Below are positions 24,501-38,400 of a stretch of DNA of 64,000 bases, piece by piece. The translations under genes were made by a program, and so were the position numbers. Under the pieces are notes generated by a model. The model worked only from the letters and a program-made list of their open reading frames with translations, ran no database searches and was not told where the DNA came from. The stretch comes from Phoronis australis (taxonomy: Eukaryota; Phoronida; Phoronidae). Within the stretch, counting starts at the first letter, position 1. Every line of letters starts with the position of its first letter. The stretch covers positions 89,334 through 153,333 of the forward strand of contig NMRA01000175.1 of NCBI GenBank assembly GCA_002633005.1, read 5' to 3'.

Positions 24501-26494
24501 TTTCTTGTTCGGTGTATTCCTGTTCGAACTGATAGCCTGTGAAACTAACGATCCGACCCATGAAGTCTTTGTCGGATGAGCTCTTGACTAAGTTGGGATT
24601 GGCGCCGGGCGAGTTGGCATGTAGATGTTTATTATTCTGCGTTCTGTTACAAAATGAATTATTCTCATCCTAACCAATGCTCATATAAAACTGAAACAAA
24701 GTCTGTCTCATAAGATACAATTTGTAATGCCTTTGCAGTATTCATGAGTGCAAATGTTGAGAAGCCAGCAATGAGTAAACCACTGCGTTAGCGGCTTTTG
24801 ATCCCGTCAACAAAGGTAACTGACCAGGCGCTGAGGCCGTGTGAGCATATGCTAATTTAGTGTTTGCTGACAGAAAGCTGTTGTGAAACAATTACTCGAT
24901 TTTATATGCTGTGGTCACATATTAGGAGAATCTTTATTTAATACAAATACATTCAAATCATTGTTACTGTACAACCTTTGCCCTGACGGTCTGTGGAAGG
25001 GAAACCCGACTTCGCAGCCCCCCACAAGTAAGTAGATTTTCAGTTTCGTGGCTAATTCACATAATTACATGCACATTATTTCTTTGGCTCACTATTATAG
25101 TCTTTTCGTGACTGGAGGTTTAGTTTCCAACTCGAGCTGGTATATGTTTGTGCCAGTCTCGGCGGCTGCGACAGGCCTCATCAGGTTCCGAGCCACTGGC
25201 CGGGATAACAAGTCAGTCCAGCCACGACTGGCCTGATCGGGTTCCAAGACACTGGCTGGGATAACGAGTCGGTCCAGCCGCGACTGGCCTGATCGGGTTC
25301 CGAGCCACTGGCCGGGATAACGAGCGTTTTGTGTGTTTAGAACTCAAAAAATCACAAGTCTAAACAACACAGATTTAGGTTCTCCTGTCTGTATTTCACG
25401 GAAGAATACTTCGATTTTATCTCTGAACAGACCCCAACTTCCTGCTACGGACCTTGGCCTGCCAAACTTTGTAGGCTACAGTGTGTCCAAATACCAATAA
25501 ATCCGTAACAGCGAAATAAAACAAAAAAATTTTTATTAGAACTCTGTGTATTTTTAAGGGTTTTTCATCAAAGTTTGATCATGATATATTGGTGTTAAAC
25601 GATGAATTCATGCAATAAGCAGACACCAGTATCCCGTGTTATGAACTGCTGAACAGACTGCGTGTGAAACCAACGATGTCATTGGATAATTTCAACACCT
25701 CCGTCTGCCGTCAGGAGTTGGGTAACGCAACTGAACGTGCTGTTATCGAGTAGAACTACTCAATCTAAACTGAAACAAAATAGGTTGTTTTGTGGGTGGC
25801 ATTCTCCTTTAACTATTCAGACACGTATCAGTTACTGTTATTCACAAAAGAGTCTCACCTCAACAAGGTCCAGATATCGGTTAAGGAATACAAACGCCAT
25901 GTTCTCCCAGCCCACTTGCTGTAATAGAAAGACTTCATGTCACAACCATGGAAAATAACAGAGAGCTTCAGTTGAAATTACAAATTAAACAGAAACATTT
26001 ACTCTTCCAGTGTTATTTGCTAACGTCAAGGAACAGGAACAATATTCAACAACAAAATGTTTGGAATGTGTACATCGCAGGACTGTGTGATAGTTATCTA
26101 ATTCAAAAGTAACCAGTTTTAACATTTAAATAAAAAATGATAACAGATTAATGCAAAATGGTTTCAGTTTTATTGGCAAATGGAACTTATGAAATTTATT
26201 TATTTATTATTGTGATATTTAAAATGAGGGTGGCCTCTTCAGTGATAGCACTGCTTTCCAAGAGGGCCCTCTGCCTACTTTGCACATCAAGCCTGCTTCG
26301 TAGAACGCCTTGTCGGGTGGAATGATGTCAGTATGGCGGAGAAGGGAAACCGAGAGTTTAGCAGCAACGCCCTCTAGTGACTTGTGCGACATAGCTGCCG
26401 AGCGCACCGAGTAGTAATGTGCAATGAGCAGCATGTTCTCAAACTCTTCATGTTGAGGTGAGTTGACATCTGACGACTTCTCTAAATTGGAGCA
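21578..26494 (-). CDS. IFT172: IFT172 exons 34-39: C-terminal domain (residues 1517-1752)
   Basis: Exon 34 has [20 protein letters not shown] and [20 protein letters not shown]. Exon 35 (60 nt) is [20 protein letters not shown]. Exon 36 has [13 protein letters not shown]. Exon 37 has [20 protein letters not shown] and [10 protein letters not shown]. Exon 38 has [20 protein letters not shown]. Exon 39 has [14 protein letters not shown] and ends in FQ-stop at 21578-21580. The C-terminus of the family has been described as a ubiquitin-pathway-like (U-box-type) fold; I see the conserved sequence but cannot test the fold. Intron 35 (2.7 kb) is swollen by a transposon nest. Confidence 0.95.
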
Positions 26495-29400
26495 CTGAAA
26501 TAGGAAGCACACTTAAGGATTGTCCAGAGTGATCTACATCTTCAAAGGGTGATGTGCTACTCCCCCTCCCCCTATTAAGATGACTTCCACAATGGTGATG
26601 CCCTTTGTCTCATCAACAATTTCCACTAACATATTCTAAAACAATTTCAAAAGCATAGACCAGCTGGCAGCGCCGTATATTAAAAATGTTGACCGTTATG
26701 GACAAATGGAAAAAAGCTCTTTAGGTTGAAGACAAATGGCAATCATTGACATTACCTACCAATACAAGTTATGTGCATGGACATGCAATGCCTCGATCGT
26801 CCAGAATACATGTTTCACATTACAGTGTTGTTTGCTGTGCTATTACGTGCAGTATACTCTATGATTTACTACAAACACGTTTCAACTACGTTTGAACGCA
26901 CCAGCCAACATACAGTAATATAGTAGAGATAATGAAAGATGACCTGGTCTTTTGTCTTGTTTTACAAGATGCTGAAAATATTCAGATCTCCCTGTATCTC
27001 ACAATTAAAACATTGTTGTCCATTTCCCATACCAGATCAAAAAGCATGTCCCTAAGGTCCGCCCAAACCCTGAATGCCTCCGGTCTCCTCAGGTCAGGCT
27101 GATTCAAGATGTCGCTGACGATACGCTTGTAGATGTTGAAGTTCTGTGAACTAGCCGGTGTACCGTGCTTGACGTAGAGATCCATGGCGGCCTCGCACTT
27201 CCCCTCCTTGATGAGATGAGTGGCGTACAGCGCCACGTACTTGTGGATCAGTTTGAAGTTCTGTAACAAACGCAAGGTTGGACATATTTGTGAATCAGTA
27301 TTCTGTATACTATATTGGTTGGATCAATAGCACTAAGAGGTCAAATTAAAAAAATCAACCAAGGCAGTTGGTTGGGCCTTAAACAAGCTTACTGAAATCA
27401 ATATCAATTGTTCACTGTGGCAACAGTGCCACAGCAAGGTTATCTTACAGGACAGCAAGTCCTTGATACCATCCGCTTTAATTCATTTGGTTATTAACCC
27501 ATAGTGAGATTGCCTAAGGGTACAGCCAGCCTTTGACACCATCCACTACAATCTTACCCCACAGCAATGTCACCTGACAGGACGGTCCACCCCTGACACC
27601 ATCCAGATTAACCTTACCTGTTGAGCGACAGCCGTCTCTATACACTTGTCCCACTGACCTCTCTCCACATAGAGGTCGAGTGCACTCATCACATCCACGC
27701 CGGCCAGCTGTAAGTGGAATACATGTAATGAGAACAAGGGAAATTGTTATTATCTGTACATACAATGCACAGCTGGCGTACCATTCTGTTACTTGTAGTT
27801 CGATACAGTGCAGAACTAGGGGAGGAAGTGTCACTACAGTACAAGACAAAAGTAATCGAGCAAAATACTATTTCCCATCATGACGGCTAATTGTGTTAAC
27901 AACAAAAGACTGGTAATGACTATTGTTGCAGCAGACATATTAATACAGAATGGCTCAGCCACCCTCCTGACTTTCTCCCAATTCTCCGTCGTGAGGGAAG
28001 GCTACTCTCGACGATGAATATGGCTTCTGCCCCACCGTCATGACAGGGAATTCTGAGTCATTTTGTCTAATTACTCTTGGCCTGTACTGTACCTCAATCT
28101 GGTCCAGTATCATGAGTTTGGTGATTCATTGCATGAACCACGGAGGTGTTAACTTGTCTGACAATTACTATTGCTGACAAAGTATTCTACTTTAATAACG
28201 ATATGCTTGTTTATACTCTTTACCTAAGTTACCCCATGACAACATTTTGAGAAATTGTGGTAATTCTTGAAGCCTTTCATTACAGGATTATGATGTCTGA
28301 CCATCCGTTGACATAACATAGCATGTGGAGCCACTTGGCATTAAATCGAGCGAGGATTCTACTAATTATGTAAGTAACAAGTTAGAGAACATGCCAGGTC
28401 TTATATACCAATAACATGCGGAGGTCAAGACACGTCAACACTGTACTTACAGCCTCAGCCTTGCCTTGGTTCTTCAAGTATTCTTTGTATTTTTCATCTA
28501 CATATGGCTCATATCTGAAAAGCAATCGGGTTGTGTTACAGAGTGAATTCTGGCAAAACCAGAAAAATTTGCATCTTTCATTGAATCAGTGCTCGACGAT
28601 AGAGGGGTTTTTTTTGTCAGAGGTTTGTTTACAAAAACATGTGCTATCAAATAACGTCACATCATATAGTTACTTTTCAAGAAGTAACTAGTCAATATAG
28701 CACACACCAATCTTTTCTCAAAAGCGACTTCTTTTGTTGGTCAGTTTTATTATAAAATCCCGACACATGGTCCAAAGGACATTTATTCCAAAACCACACA
28801 AGTCAGTCCGAACGTAGTGACCACACTAACTCTACCATCTGATCTCAATTCAGTAAATGTCACAAGTCCATCTTCCACCCTTTCACATTTTGGCTCGTGC
28901 TTCCCAAGTCCCACCCTCACTGACTCGCACCCCAGGGGTACGTTTCATCAAATGCTTAAACGGTCATAGGCATGTTACTGCAAATGCAATGCTTCGTTTT
29001 TTTATAAAGGGTGAAACCTTGCAACTGTTGATATTTTTTCAAATTCACGCTTAATGACTGCCTTCATGAGCTGTGTTAATGAACCATGTAGTAACTAACG
29101 ATTTAGCTGAGACCGGAGTTACGACCTTTTATAAAACAGACCCCGATTTCTTCATCGCATTTATCCCTATGTTCCACTCCTCCCTTCCCACTAAGACTAC
29201 ATCAGTCCCAATCCCCAACCCCTCCCTTGCTCAATCCCTCTTCATCATCTCCCTTCTGCCATGTTCACCTCGACCCCAGCAGTTTTGTGACAAAATTTTC
29301 TTCATCTATTTACACCCCTCCATGAGCACCACACCCCATCACCAACACCCAACACGTGCCGTACTCTACCCAACCCATGTACTACCCCTCACTCACCTGG

Positions 29401-32400
29401 GCTCTAGTTCTTTTGCCACTTTCTTTGCTTTATTCCACTCCTCACCCTCCATAAATGCATCAATCGCCTCCTTAATCATATCGACACTGAGGAAGATTTC
29501 CGCAGCCTGGCAATGAAAAATCACGTCGCGTAAAGTACGTAATAGAACAAAAATAAACGACATCCTTTTGTTATTCCCAGATATGACTTTTGTCGATACA
29601 AACTCAGCTATCCTCGCCAATGTCAAACCATTTTGAAACCTACAAAAAATCCTTTATGGTGGTGTGACCAAATATCAGCACATAGCTATAAGGACATCAT
29701 ACCTTGTAAGTTAGGTGTTCAAAATGAGAGTTATCAGGGCTTGGAATGACCAATGACAAAAAACGCGGAAACTTTTACAGCCCAAATCGTGCCCGATAAC
29801 CAGCCTTTGAAATGTTCAATGTGAACCTTTCCGCGACAAAAAAAAAAAAACGTTACCACCATCAGTAGCATGCGTCTGCGTCCTTTTCGCTCGCCCGTGC
29901 ACTCCCAACCCACACAAATTTGGCTGCAGAGCGGTAGTATTTGTCGCCGCGCTTAACAATAACACGAGCCGCCATTGAAAATCACACCACGCTTTACCCA
30001 GATGCCCCGGCAATGTTGACAATTTACGTTCCTCCGAAACATAAAGACTTCTGCTTTCCGAGGTGAACGTCGTCTGCAAGGCCGCGGTAAGAAAGGAATT
30101 TGCCGCGGAAATTTCGTATCAAATCCGATTTTTTTACGCGGAAATATTATAAAAAAAGCGGAAAGCACATTTCAAAAAAGCGGAAATCCGCGTTTCCGCG
30201 GAAAATTCCAAGCCCTGTGTTATAGTCTTCTTACACCATCACAGCATGGTAGTGTTCTTGATGTTATTTTTAAAATAATGTAATCTGGTAACTATTTCCA
30301 TTGCTGCATAAACCAAATACTCACAGCGTTATATTTCTGTATCTCAACCAGCCTGGGACCCACAATCTGGACAACTTCAGCTGCTTTGTCAGCTCCCAGG
30401 AACTTGGCTGCCAGGCCACCAGCCTAAACACAACAGTGATTGGTTAAGAAGAGTGAGGGAGACAATTCCAATCATGCTAACCAGGTACAGTACTGCAGCA
30501 GCACTAGACTGACCACTAAAAGTTTAACACCATAGTCTGTTAAGACTATAGAAACAGTCATTTGAATTATATTTGTCCATTATTTAACAGTCATCACGGC
30601 AACACGTTAACATGCTTAAATTTAAATAAAATGACAGTACTTACCAGACGAGTGTGCCAAACAACATTGACTTCAAGGCCAAGTGTCTCATACGAAAAGC
30701 CATATTACAAATCATGGCCACTGCAGCCTTTGACCCCATGAGTAATGCACTCTATGTCGTATTTCAACCTCCAATTGCCAAGCATGTCTACAGAATAACA
30801 GGACGGATAACGCAAGATGGTACTGTTTCACTAACCTTGACCCAGCACTTCTCCAGCACGTTGTTATCACTTGTCACTCTAGAGGTGACCTTAACGTAAC
30901 AGTCAATGGCGCGCACGTACTCGCCTGATGACTCCCACTCTTTTGCTTGTTGTATCAGTGTCTCTGCACCCCTGAAAAGGAACAGATAGTATGACATAGG
31001 GTAACACATATTATAACGCTTTAAACAGAAAAAACACATTCAAATGCTTAAAGCTATATTGAGTGGTGTTTCGGTAATGTCACTATTACTTGGAACATCC
31101 TTTTAATCTTGCGATGGTCACAAAAATGGAGTCAAGAAATCCGGCAAATTTATAGTCATACTGTGGTTGGAATGAAGCACATTAAGTGCTGCTATTTTTT
31201 GGCATGAGAAATGGCTTCATCCTTATTTTATCAAACTTTGAAGTTGGCCACTTTTGACCCGCCGACGTAGCGCTCAGTATAACGTCAATTCCCCATTAGA
31301 AAGTATGAAAACATTTTTTGGAGCATTATAATTTTCTTGGTAAATACGACCACCATTCTAAAGTTAACGTTAATCAGAAATGACTTGCTCTGAAGCTTGT
31401 GCACAGAGAAAAACTATAAACACCACAATATGTGGAAGATAAATCTCTTATGTACTCAGATGGAGATTAAGAAGTAAGACTGGTGCCTTCAGGTGAGGTC
31501 TCACAGCAGACACACGGCCTCAACATGACAATCATTTACCACCACATTGGAAAATAGCATTACTTGGTAATTGTTCACAAATAAGGAAACATTTTTCTCA
31601 CACCACCAAAACGAGACTGAAGCTGTATAAAATTACAAAGGAGTCTTTGCAGCAAAAAGCGACTCCATACGACAGAACTACTTACTTTGATGACTTGGTA
31701 GTCATTTCGCGATCGTACTCGTCCTGGAGAGCCTGTAGTTTGTGTGGCGTGTACTCCTTACACACACGAAGAGCGTCCTGCCACATGCCTGCCTCCTAGA
31801 AGTCAAAAGGGAACACAAACAGCAAATGATTATTGATACCAAAATAGGTACAGTACAAGCCAAAAGTATATCAGACAAAAAGACACAGAATTCCCAGTCA
31901 TGGTGGCTGTTCAGAGGCCAAATTCATGGTCAGAGTAGTCTTCCCTCATGACCTATCACCAGGATTTTGAGTGACGGCTTAACTGACCAATCAGAATGCA
32001 GCACTCTTGACACATCTTCGTTTCCAAGCCACCATTTTACTCGAAAAATAACAAATTGTCGAGTAAAACTTATCATTTGTTTGTCAGGTGTCACGTGACT
32101 TTTCGCAAGGGGGCGGGGCTTGCAACAGGTCAATTTACAGGACAGTTAGCAAGGTGGCTAAGTCATTATGTAATTGGAATTTTGCCAGCTTAATAGTTAT
32201 TACCAATCATTTTTGCCCTTAACAAATTAGGTGCTATGACGGGGAAATGGTATTTTGTCATAATACTTTTACCTTGTACTGTACTCTTAAACTACAGAAC
32301 GCAAACAGACACGAATCGTGTGCATCTAATCCTGAGCTGTAGCAGGGGAAGGGACGAAGAAAACACACATTAAATAGATCAGCGGCCTGGGTGATAATTT

Positions 32401-35400
32401 TGAAAGCTTAGAAAAGTATTTCATTACCACAACAAATAGTTACATTTCATATATTATACTAGTATAATTCTTACAACAGTTGTATTAATAGTTGCTGTAT
32501 TTACGTAGTCCTGGAGCTAAGTTTTTTACAAGTTAAAGCTTATACCAAAAAGCCACGAGTCAATTCAGATATGACCACAGAACAGAGTATGATTGAGCAA
32601 TTCTGTAGGCTCTCTTATAATTCTTCTTTATTTCAGAATAATTCTCAAGAAGACGGGATATCTTCATAGTGATCTGAAAGGAAATTGCCAAACACAGTCA
32701 TGGGAACAATAGCTTGTCTTGACACGAAAAGGAACGAGTACACCTGGCCCCCCAGTGTGTTTAGCACCAGACATTTGAGTGCCTCCTTTACACTATGTAG
32801 CATTTAGTTAAATAATTCCAGTGGCCGTACCTTGTAGTATCGTATAGCCAGCTCCGGTCGCTGCGCCCTTAGTAGGAATGACTCCGCCTTCTGGTAGTCC
32901 TTTTCGTCAAACGAGAACCTAGCTTGGCCAACCAGCACGTCTGACACAGAATCTGGGTCATGTTCTTCCGCCACTCGCTGTGCTGCGTCCCAGTTTTGGT
33001 TGTGAACGTACCTGTACAAAAGGTGGAAAAAACGAGGGTACAATAAACCGTCTTACAATTTGACAACAATGGCTTTAGAAACTGAAGAAAATACTTCTGG
33101 TTTCATAGCATTAAACCAGCTTTAAATCAACGTTTCATCCAAGCAGCGAACTTTTGATAAACACCACTTACCGGAATGGAAGCAGTCTCAATTACTAGGA
33201 GAGAAATGAATTCAGAGTTTGGAAAGAACTGCCACTTCATTGTCTCTTAAGACCAGGCTCAGTGCATAACATTAAACACCTGCTTCTAAGAGAAAATTTT
33301 AAATCCTTTACTCAAACACATTTAAGACTATGAATTCAATGTGAGAGTCCACTCACATAAGCACAGCCTCCTTGGGTTTGCTGGCCTTGATGAATGCAGC
33401 CTCGGCCTCGGCAAACTTGCCCTCATCCTCTAGGTACATAGCATGCTTCAGGTGGATGTCTGGCATCTTGTTCTTCATGGCAGTACGGGCCAGGTCATAG
33501 GCAAAGTCAAAGGCACTAGGGACACATGGAACATGAAGATGTTATATGCAGATGTAAAGCTTAATCTGACCAATTGCAGTTTCCCAATCAGGACAGGTCA
33601 GTCAATAACCACAGAACCCAGCGGATTTGACTATTTTTGATGGGATAGTACACTGGAAAAATTAGGAAAGTTGTTCTTTTAGCGAGAGAGCATTGAAAAT
33701 AGGGGCCCAGTTGTTGAGAGATATTCCATTATAAGGTCACTCCGTCTATGGTGAAGAGTTTTGTTCCAATAACATTGTTTCAGTTACTATACACCTTATT
33801 CATGCCGTCGCCATTTTAAAAGTAAGCCTCTATTTAGGTTTTAAAAACGATGCATTCCATGCTTTATCATAGTGCAAAGCATGATTTTTTCGCATGCCTT
33901 GTTAATATTTATGTCTCAAGTGCACTGTTTTTTAAACTCACTTTTAAAATGGCGACTGCGTGAATAAGGTCTACAGTGACCCCTTACAATGAAAAAGCAC
34001 ATAATAGAATCTAACCATGACAAACCCAGCCATCGGAGTAGTACACTCCGTACACACCTTCTATGGGAGTGACCCCGTGCGCTCTACAAACAACTTTATA
34101 GAACAACATCTCACTCACCAGTTCTCAGCGGCATAGTCTATCGCAGCCTCCAGCAAGCCAAATTTGTTGAGCAGCTTCACAGCAGAGTCTCCTCCCAGAG
34201 TCTTAGCCCAGAGGTAAGCCACTTGTTTAGCTGCATTAGCGCCGCCATGTGACTTGGAAATCTGGAAGGTGATGGTTCAGGTTTGGTATAAGCTACTAAT
34301 AGAAATGTAATGGTCATACAATCAGACAAAGAATTAAATGATGAGCAGTATCAGCATTTTTTCGTCCAGATTCCAAAAAAAGGAAAATGCGTTCAAAAGA
34401 CTAGAGGACATCAGTTACATGAGGTGTACAGAGGTTGAAATGACAGTAACTTTTTGACATGTGTCAATCTCAGTGATTGACATCTACTATGCCTCTTATC
34501 ATGTAAATATTATTTACACCACCTGTATTGATTGACTTGTTTCCTTCATCAACGTAAATAGCGACCACGTCACCAGCAACACAGTTTCTCTCATTACAAA
34601 ATTGCATTTAACACAAGAAACATGCCCCCCTTATCCTGTAAGTGACACTACGTCCCCACCAACATGTTCCCTTCTCACATAAATTTTGCTTATGCCACAC
34701 AGGGCATGTGCTCCATATCATGTACATGACGTCCCCTGTCATCAACAACATGCCCTCTTATTGCACGAATAGCCCTCATGTCACTGGTGACATGTTTCTG
34801 TTAACACGTACATGCTGTTCATGTCACTAGTGACATGATTCTATAATCACGTAGATACTGCTCATGTCACCAGTGACAAATTTCCCATATAATGTAAATG
34901 CCGTTCATGTCACTTCCAACATTACAATGACCACAGCCCCATCCACTCACTCTATATGCCTCTTCCCAGGCATCATTGTTCCTGTACATATTAATGGCCC
35001 CCTTCCAGTCCTTGGCCTCCAGAAAGTGGTGCTCCGCCTGCCTCAGGTTGCCCTCCTCTTCCAATTCCTTGGCCAGGTGGTGGTGAGTGTCCTGTAGTAG
35101 GTCCTTGTGGAACTGTTTAACCAGTCGGATCATGTCCGTGTACATCTTCAGCTTTTTGTACATGGTGATAGCCAGGTCGGGCTCCTGCACCGTGATGTAC
35201 AGTCTGAATGTACAATAGAACAAGCATGCATTAATACAGTCTAGGCATTACAGCTCTCAATTTCACCACAGTTTAATACGCTTATCGTGAAGTTTTAGAT
35301 GCTTACAGCGAAGTTTCTAAATTATTTTTCAAATGTTCAAAACGTAACCAACTGAAGTTAGCATTATTTGATGACAGATGTATATCATGAAAAAGTTTCA

Positions 35401-38400
35401 ATGAATTAAAAACTGTTTTGCTTGGTAACTTGAATGAACAAAAATTGAAAACTTTTCACAATTTTTGTACAAGTAGACCTGCATTTAACGTGTTGTGTCT
35501 CGACTTCATGGTTACCGTAACACCAGAACAGCAATAAATAATCCTTCAACACGAATATCCAAAGTAAGAAGTCATGCCAACAAGGATAAATATAATGCCC
35601 AAAATGTTGAAGTGTACACACTCACCTCTCTGCTTCCTTCAGTTTGCCTTGACTCTCCAGTTTCTGAGCCTGACTAATATATAACGTGTCTACCTCCTCT
35701 TGCTCCATGTAGGAGGCTGCCAACTGGAAGAGACATCAACAAACTTAAACACTACACAACAAAGTGAAACCATTAGAAACACAGCCAGTTGCACCATAGA
35801 TCATAAACAACAGATTTGCAACTCCAATAATTTCTTATGAAATTCCCAGAAGAGGAACAAACTTACTTCATATGATATCAGCTTATGCTTAGTGTATGCG
35901 GATGGGATGTCCTCCTTTACTGCATGAACAGGGCTCAACACCAACGGTTGCCCGATTGCCCGTGTACATGTAGATTTTGCGTCGGGAAAGTGGAATTTGA
36001 AAAGTACTTGCCCGATGGGCAAGTTAAAAAGCTAGCCGCATAGGCAAGTAGATCCTAAGATTGTCTGCTCGACATTTGCTCCAAAGTAACGAACCCCGAC
36101 ACAAGCCTAAAAACCGTCGAAAAAGCCCCTGTGGCCGTCAAAGAAACTCCCGTCTTCGAATGAGCACCGAAAGGACAATAGATCGAGTGTGATGCAGCGT
36201 GCACAGACGACGCTCGCGGTCAAACCCTTTCGATTCTCTGAACGTGCCCTGCAGTTTCTGAATAAGTTGTCACGTGATACTACTGATCGTCTGCACTCTG
36301 GCAAAACGTCTAAACATGGAAGCCGTCCACGCCTGGACGGCATTGGTTTAGTTGCTAAAAAACGAGTTCAGAAAGAATCAAAGCAATAATATGAAACGAA
36401 AAGAGTGCGGGGATGGGCTCCGTCATGGGAAATTAGGTTTTCTGGCCTGCGAGACAGTGATCAAGGGATGACGTTTGATTTTTGCCGGCGTTTACCCATG
36501 TACAGCTGGAAGCACCGCGTTCGTCAGCGGATGTAAGTCATACAGATAAGCGCAAAAGCTAAATAGTGAAGGATTGACGACATATTTTCTACACTACACA
36601 GCAGTTTAAAAGGCCTGGTATTTATTCAGGGGGAATTCCAAAGGACATTCTTATGAATTCCCGGCTCCCGGTGACGACTCCCGAAAGAAGAGGAATACGG
36701 TCTTCGGGATTGCCGCTCCGAAGTCTGAAGGGTGACTTTTTCGCGGTCTATCTGTTTCTCAAAAATGTAATTATTTATTGAAAATAAAAGTATATTTGGC
36801 ATTATTATATGTTAAAATTTGATTTTAAATTAATACAAGGTACCGATGACCAAAACTGTGCAAGATTTTTACGGATAGCAAAAATTGAAATTCAGGTTAG
36901 CAACAACTCAAGTTTAATGCATGAGGGCGTATAAACTAATGAATACACAGAAGTGTCGAGAGTTCAGGCCCTAGCTCATTTCGGAGCCTGTGAACGTGTG
37001 ACAATGGTTCAGATACCATAGTTACTCTTCTAATTTGTCACTCTAGTGTTTTGACACACCTTATAAATAAATGTTCTGTAAGAAGAATTGTTAAAAAAAT
37101 AGCAACTCATGTATGTAGCGTGCATAACACAAGAGGAGGCTCAGCACAGGCAGCCTTACGGTAACACATTACCTAGGTGTGCACATGCACGGTGCTATTT
37201 GGGATTGTACTTGGGGCAAGTGAATTCGTTGTTCGGGCAAGTAAAAATTTCAACTACTTGGCTTAAAAAGTTAATGTTGAGCCCTGATGAAAGAAAACAT
37301 TTCGGCACTAAACAATTACCATTCAATGCATTCCTTTAGAAGAATTTTTGGCAACAGTTCAGGTAGTCTAAATGAAAAATTTAGCTCTAATGACGCGACA
37401 AACAACCATGGTCAGCAGACGTACATGCCTGAAGTAAAACAGGATAATTTGTCAGGCACCCGTAATGAATCATGATGTTGCAGCTTGTGCAGAAAATCAC
37501 AGAGTTGATTGTCCATATACTATATAGTCTATGTTTTCATGGTACTTTGTCAATATGTAATAAACTCATCAGTGCCAAACCACTGCATTATCATGAATGC
37601 TGGCCTATGTTTCTTCTGCATAAAGCAAAGCAATATGACAGTCTTCAATTAACTGTTTGAAGCCTAGTAGACAATTGGCCTATGTACTAGCAGGAGCGAC
37701 ACAAGACAGGAGACTGCATGGAATGCTTAACAGTAGACCAGATCGATATCTCCATTTGAAGTTGAAGTAAACTAGCCTATAAACTGAAATACATCAAACT
37801 AGATTTCCCTTAGGAGTAGATCCAGTCCACGCATTGTAATACATGCCACCAGACAATGTTAAACATCAAGATACTGACCAGATGAAGATGACAAACACTT
37901 CCTTCACAATATGACATTATCTCCCCTTGATTACTCCTGTGAGCATGCTCCCACTTTGAAACAGTAGCACAGCATGACAATATCCCACCCACTGTTTACT
38001 CCATCACACTGTTGTCCACACACCCGCCACTCACCCTGTGAGCCTCTTCCCATTTGCCAACACCGTTGTACATGTCGATAGCCTCCTTAGTGCAGCCAGC
38101 CTTTATGAAGTAACGCTCTGCACTCTCGTAGTCACCAATCGAGGCAAAGTGTTGTGCTATCTTGCGGTAGTATTTGCCAGCTGAATCAGAGTCCTGCAAC
38201 TCCAAGATCTGTACAGCCTTCAGCCACTGACGGGATTGAATAGCAGCTTCCACAGCCTTCATGGTGGCACTGTAAGGGACATTGCTACATCATTGGGTGT
38301 CCTTGTAAGGCATGACTGCCATGATTTACTTAGAGAAACAGGGCAATCTTACATCACAAAGAGTCCTTGTCAGGTAGGACTAACCAAGTGATATCGGGCA

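Larger units (their letters stand above)
23602..25808. mobile_element. TTAA-flanked, THAP-encoding DNA transposon (Kolobok-like), decayed, in IFT172 intron 35
   Basis: A perfect 15-bp terminal inverted repeat AGGAGAATGCCACCC begins at 23602 and ends at 25808, and TTAA flanks both ends (23598-23601, 25809-25812). Inside is a THAP domain on the + strand. TTAA target duplication plus a THAP-domain transposase is the signature of the Kolobok superfamily. At 2.2 kb and with only a domain fragment left, this copy is non-autonomous. It contains a later hAT-like MITE and a 56-bp minisatellite. Confidence 0.75.

Noticed and set aside
29073-29516. 147-codon + strand ORF rich in Ser, Pro and Thr
   Set aside because: It is antisense to IFT172 exon 30 and to the G-rich start of intron 30. 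The C-rich strand simply lacks stops.
34777-34905. Regular 43-bp repeats with palindromes, CRISPR-like at first sight
   Set aside because: The whole unit is repeated with no unique spacers, and it lies in a eukaryotic intron.
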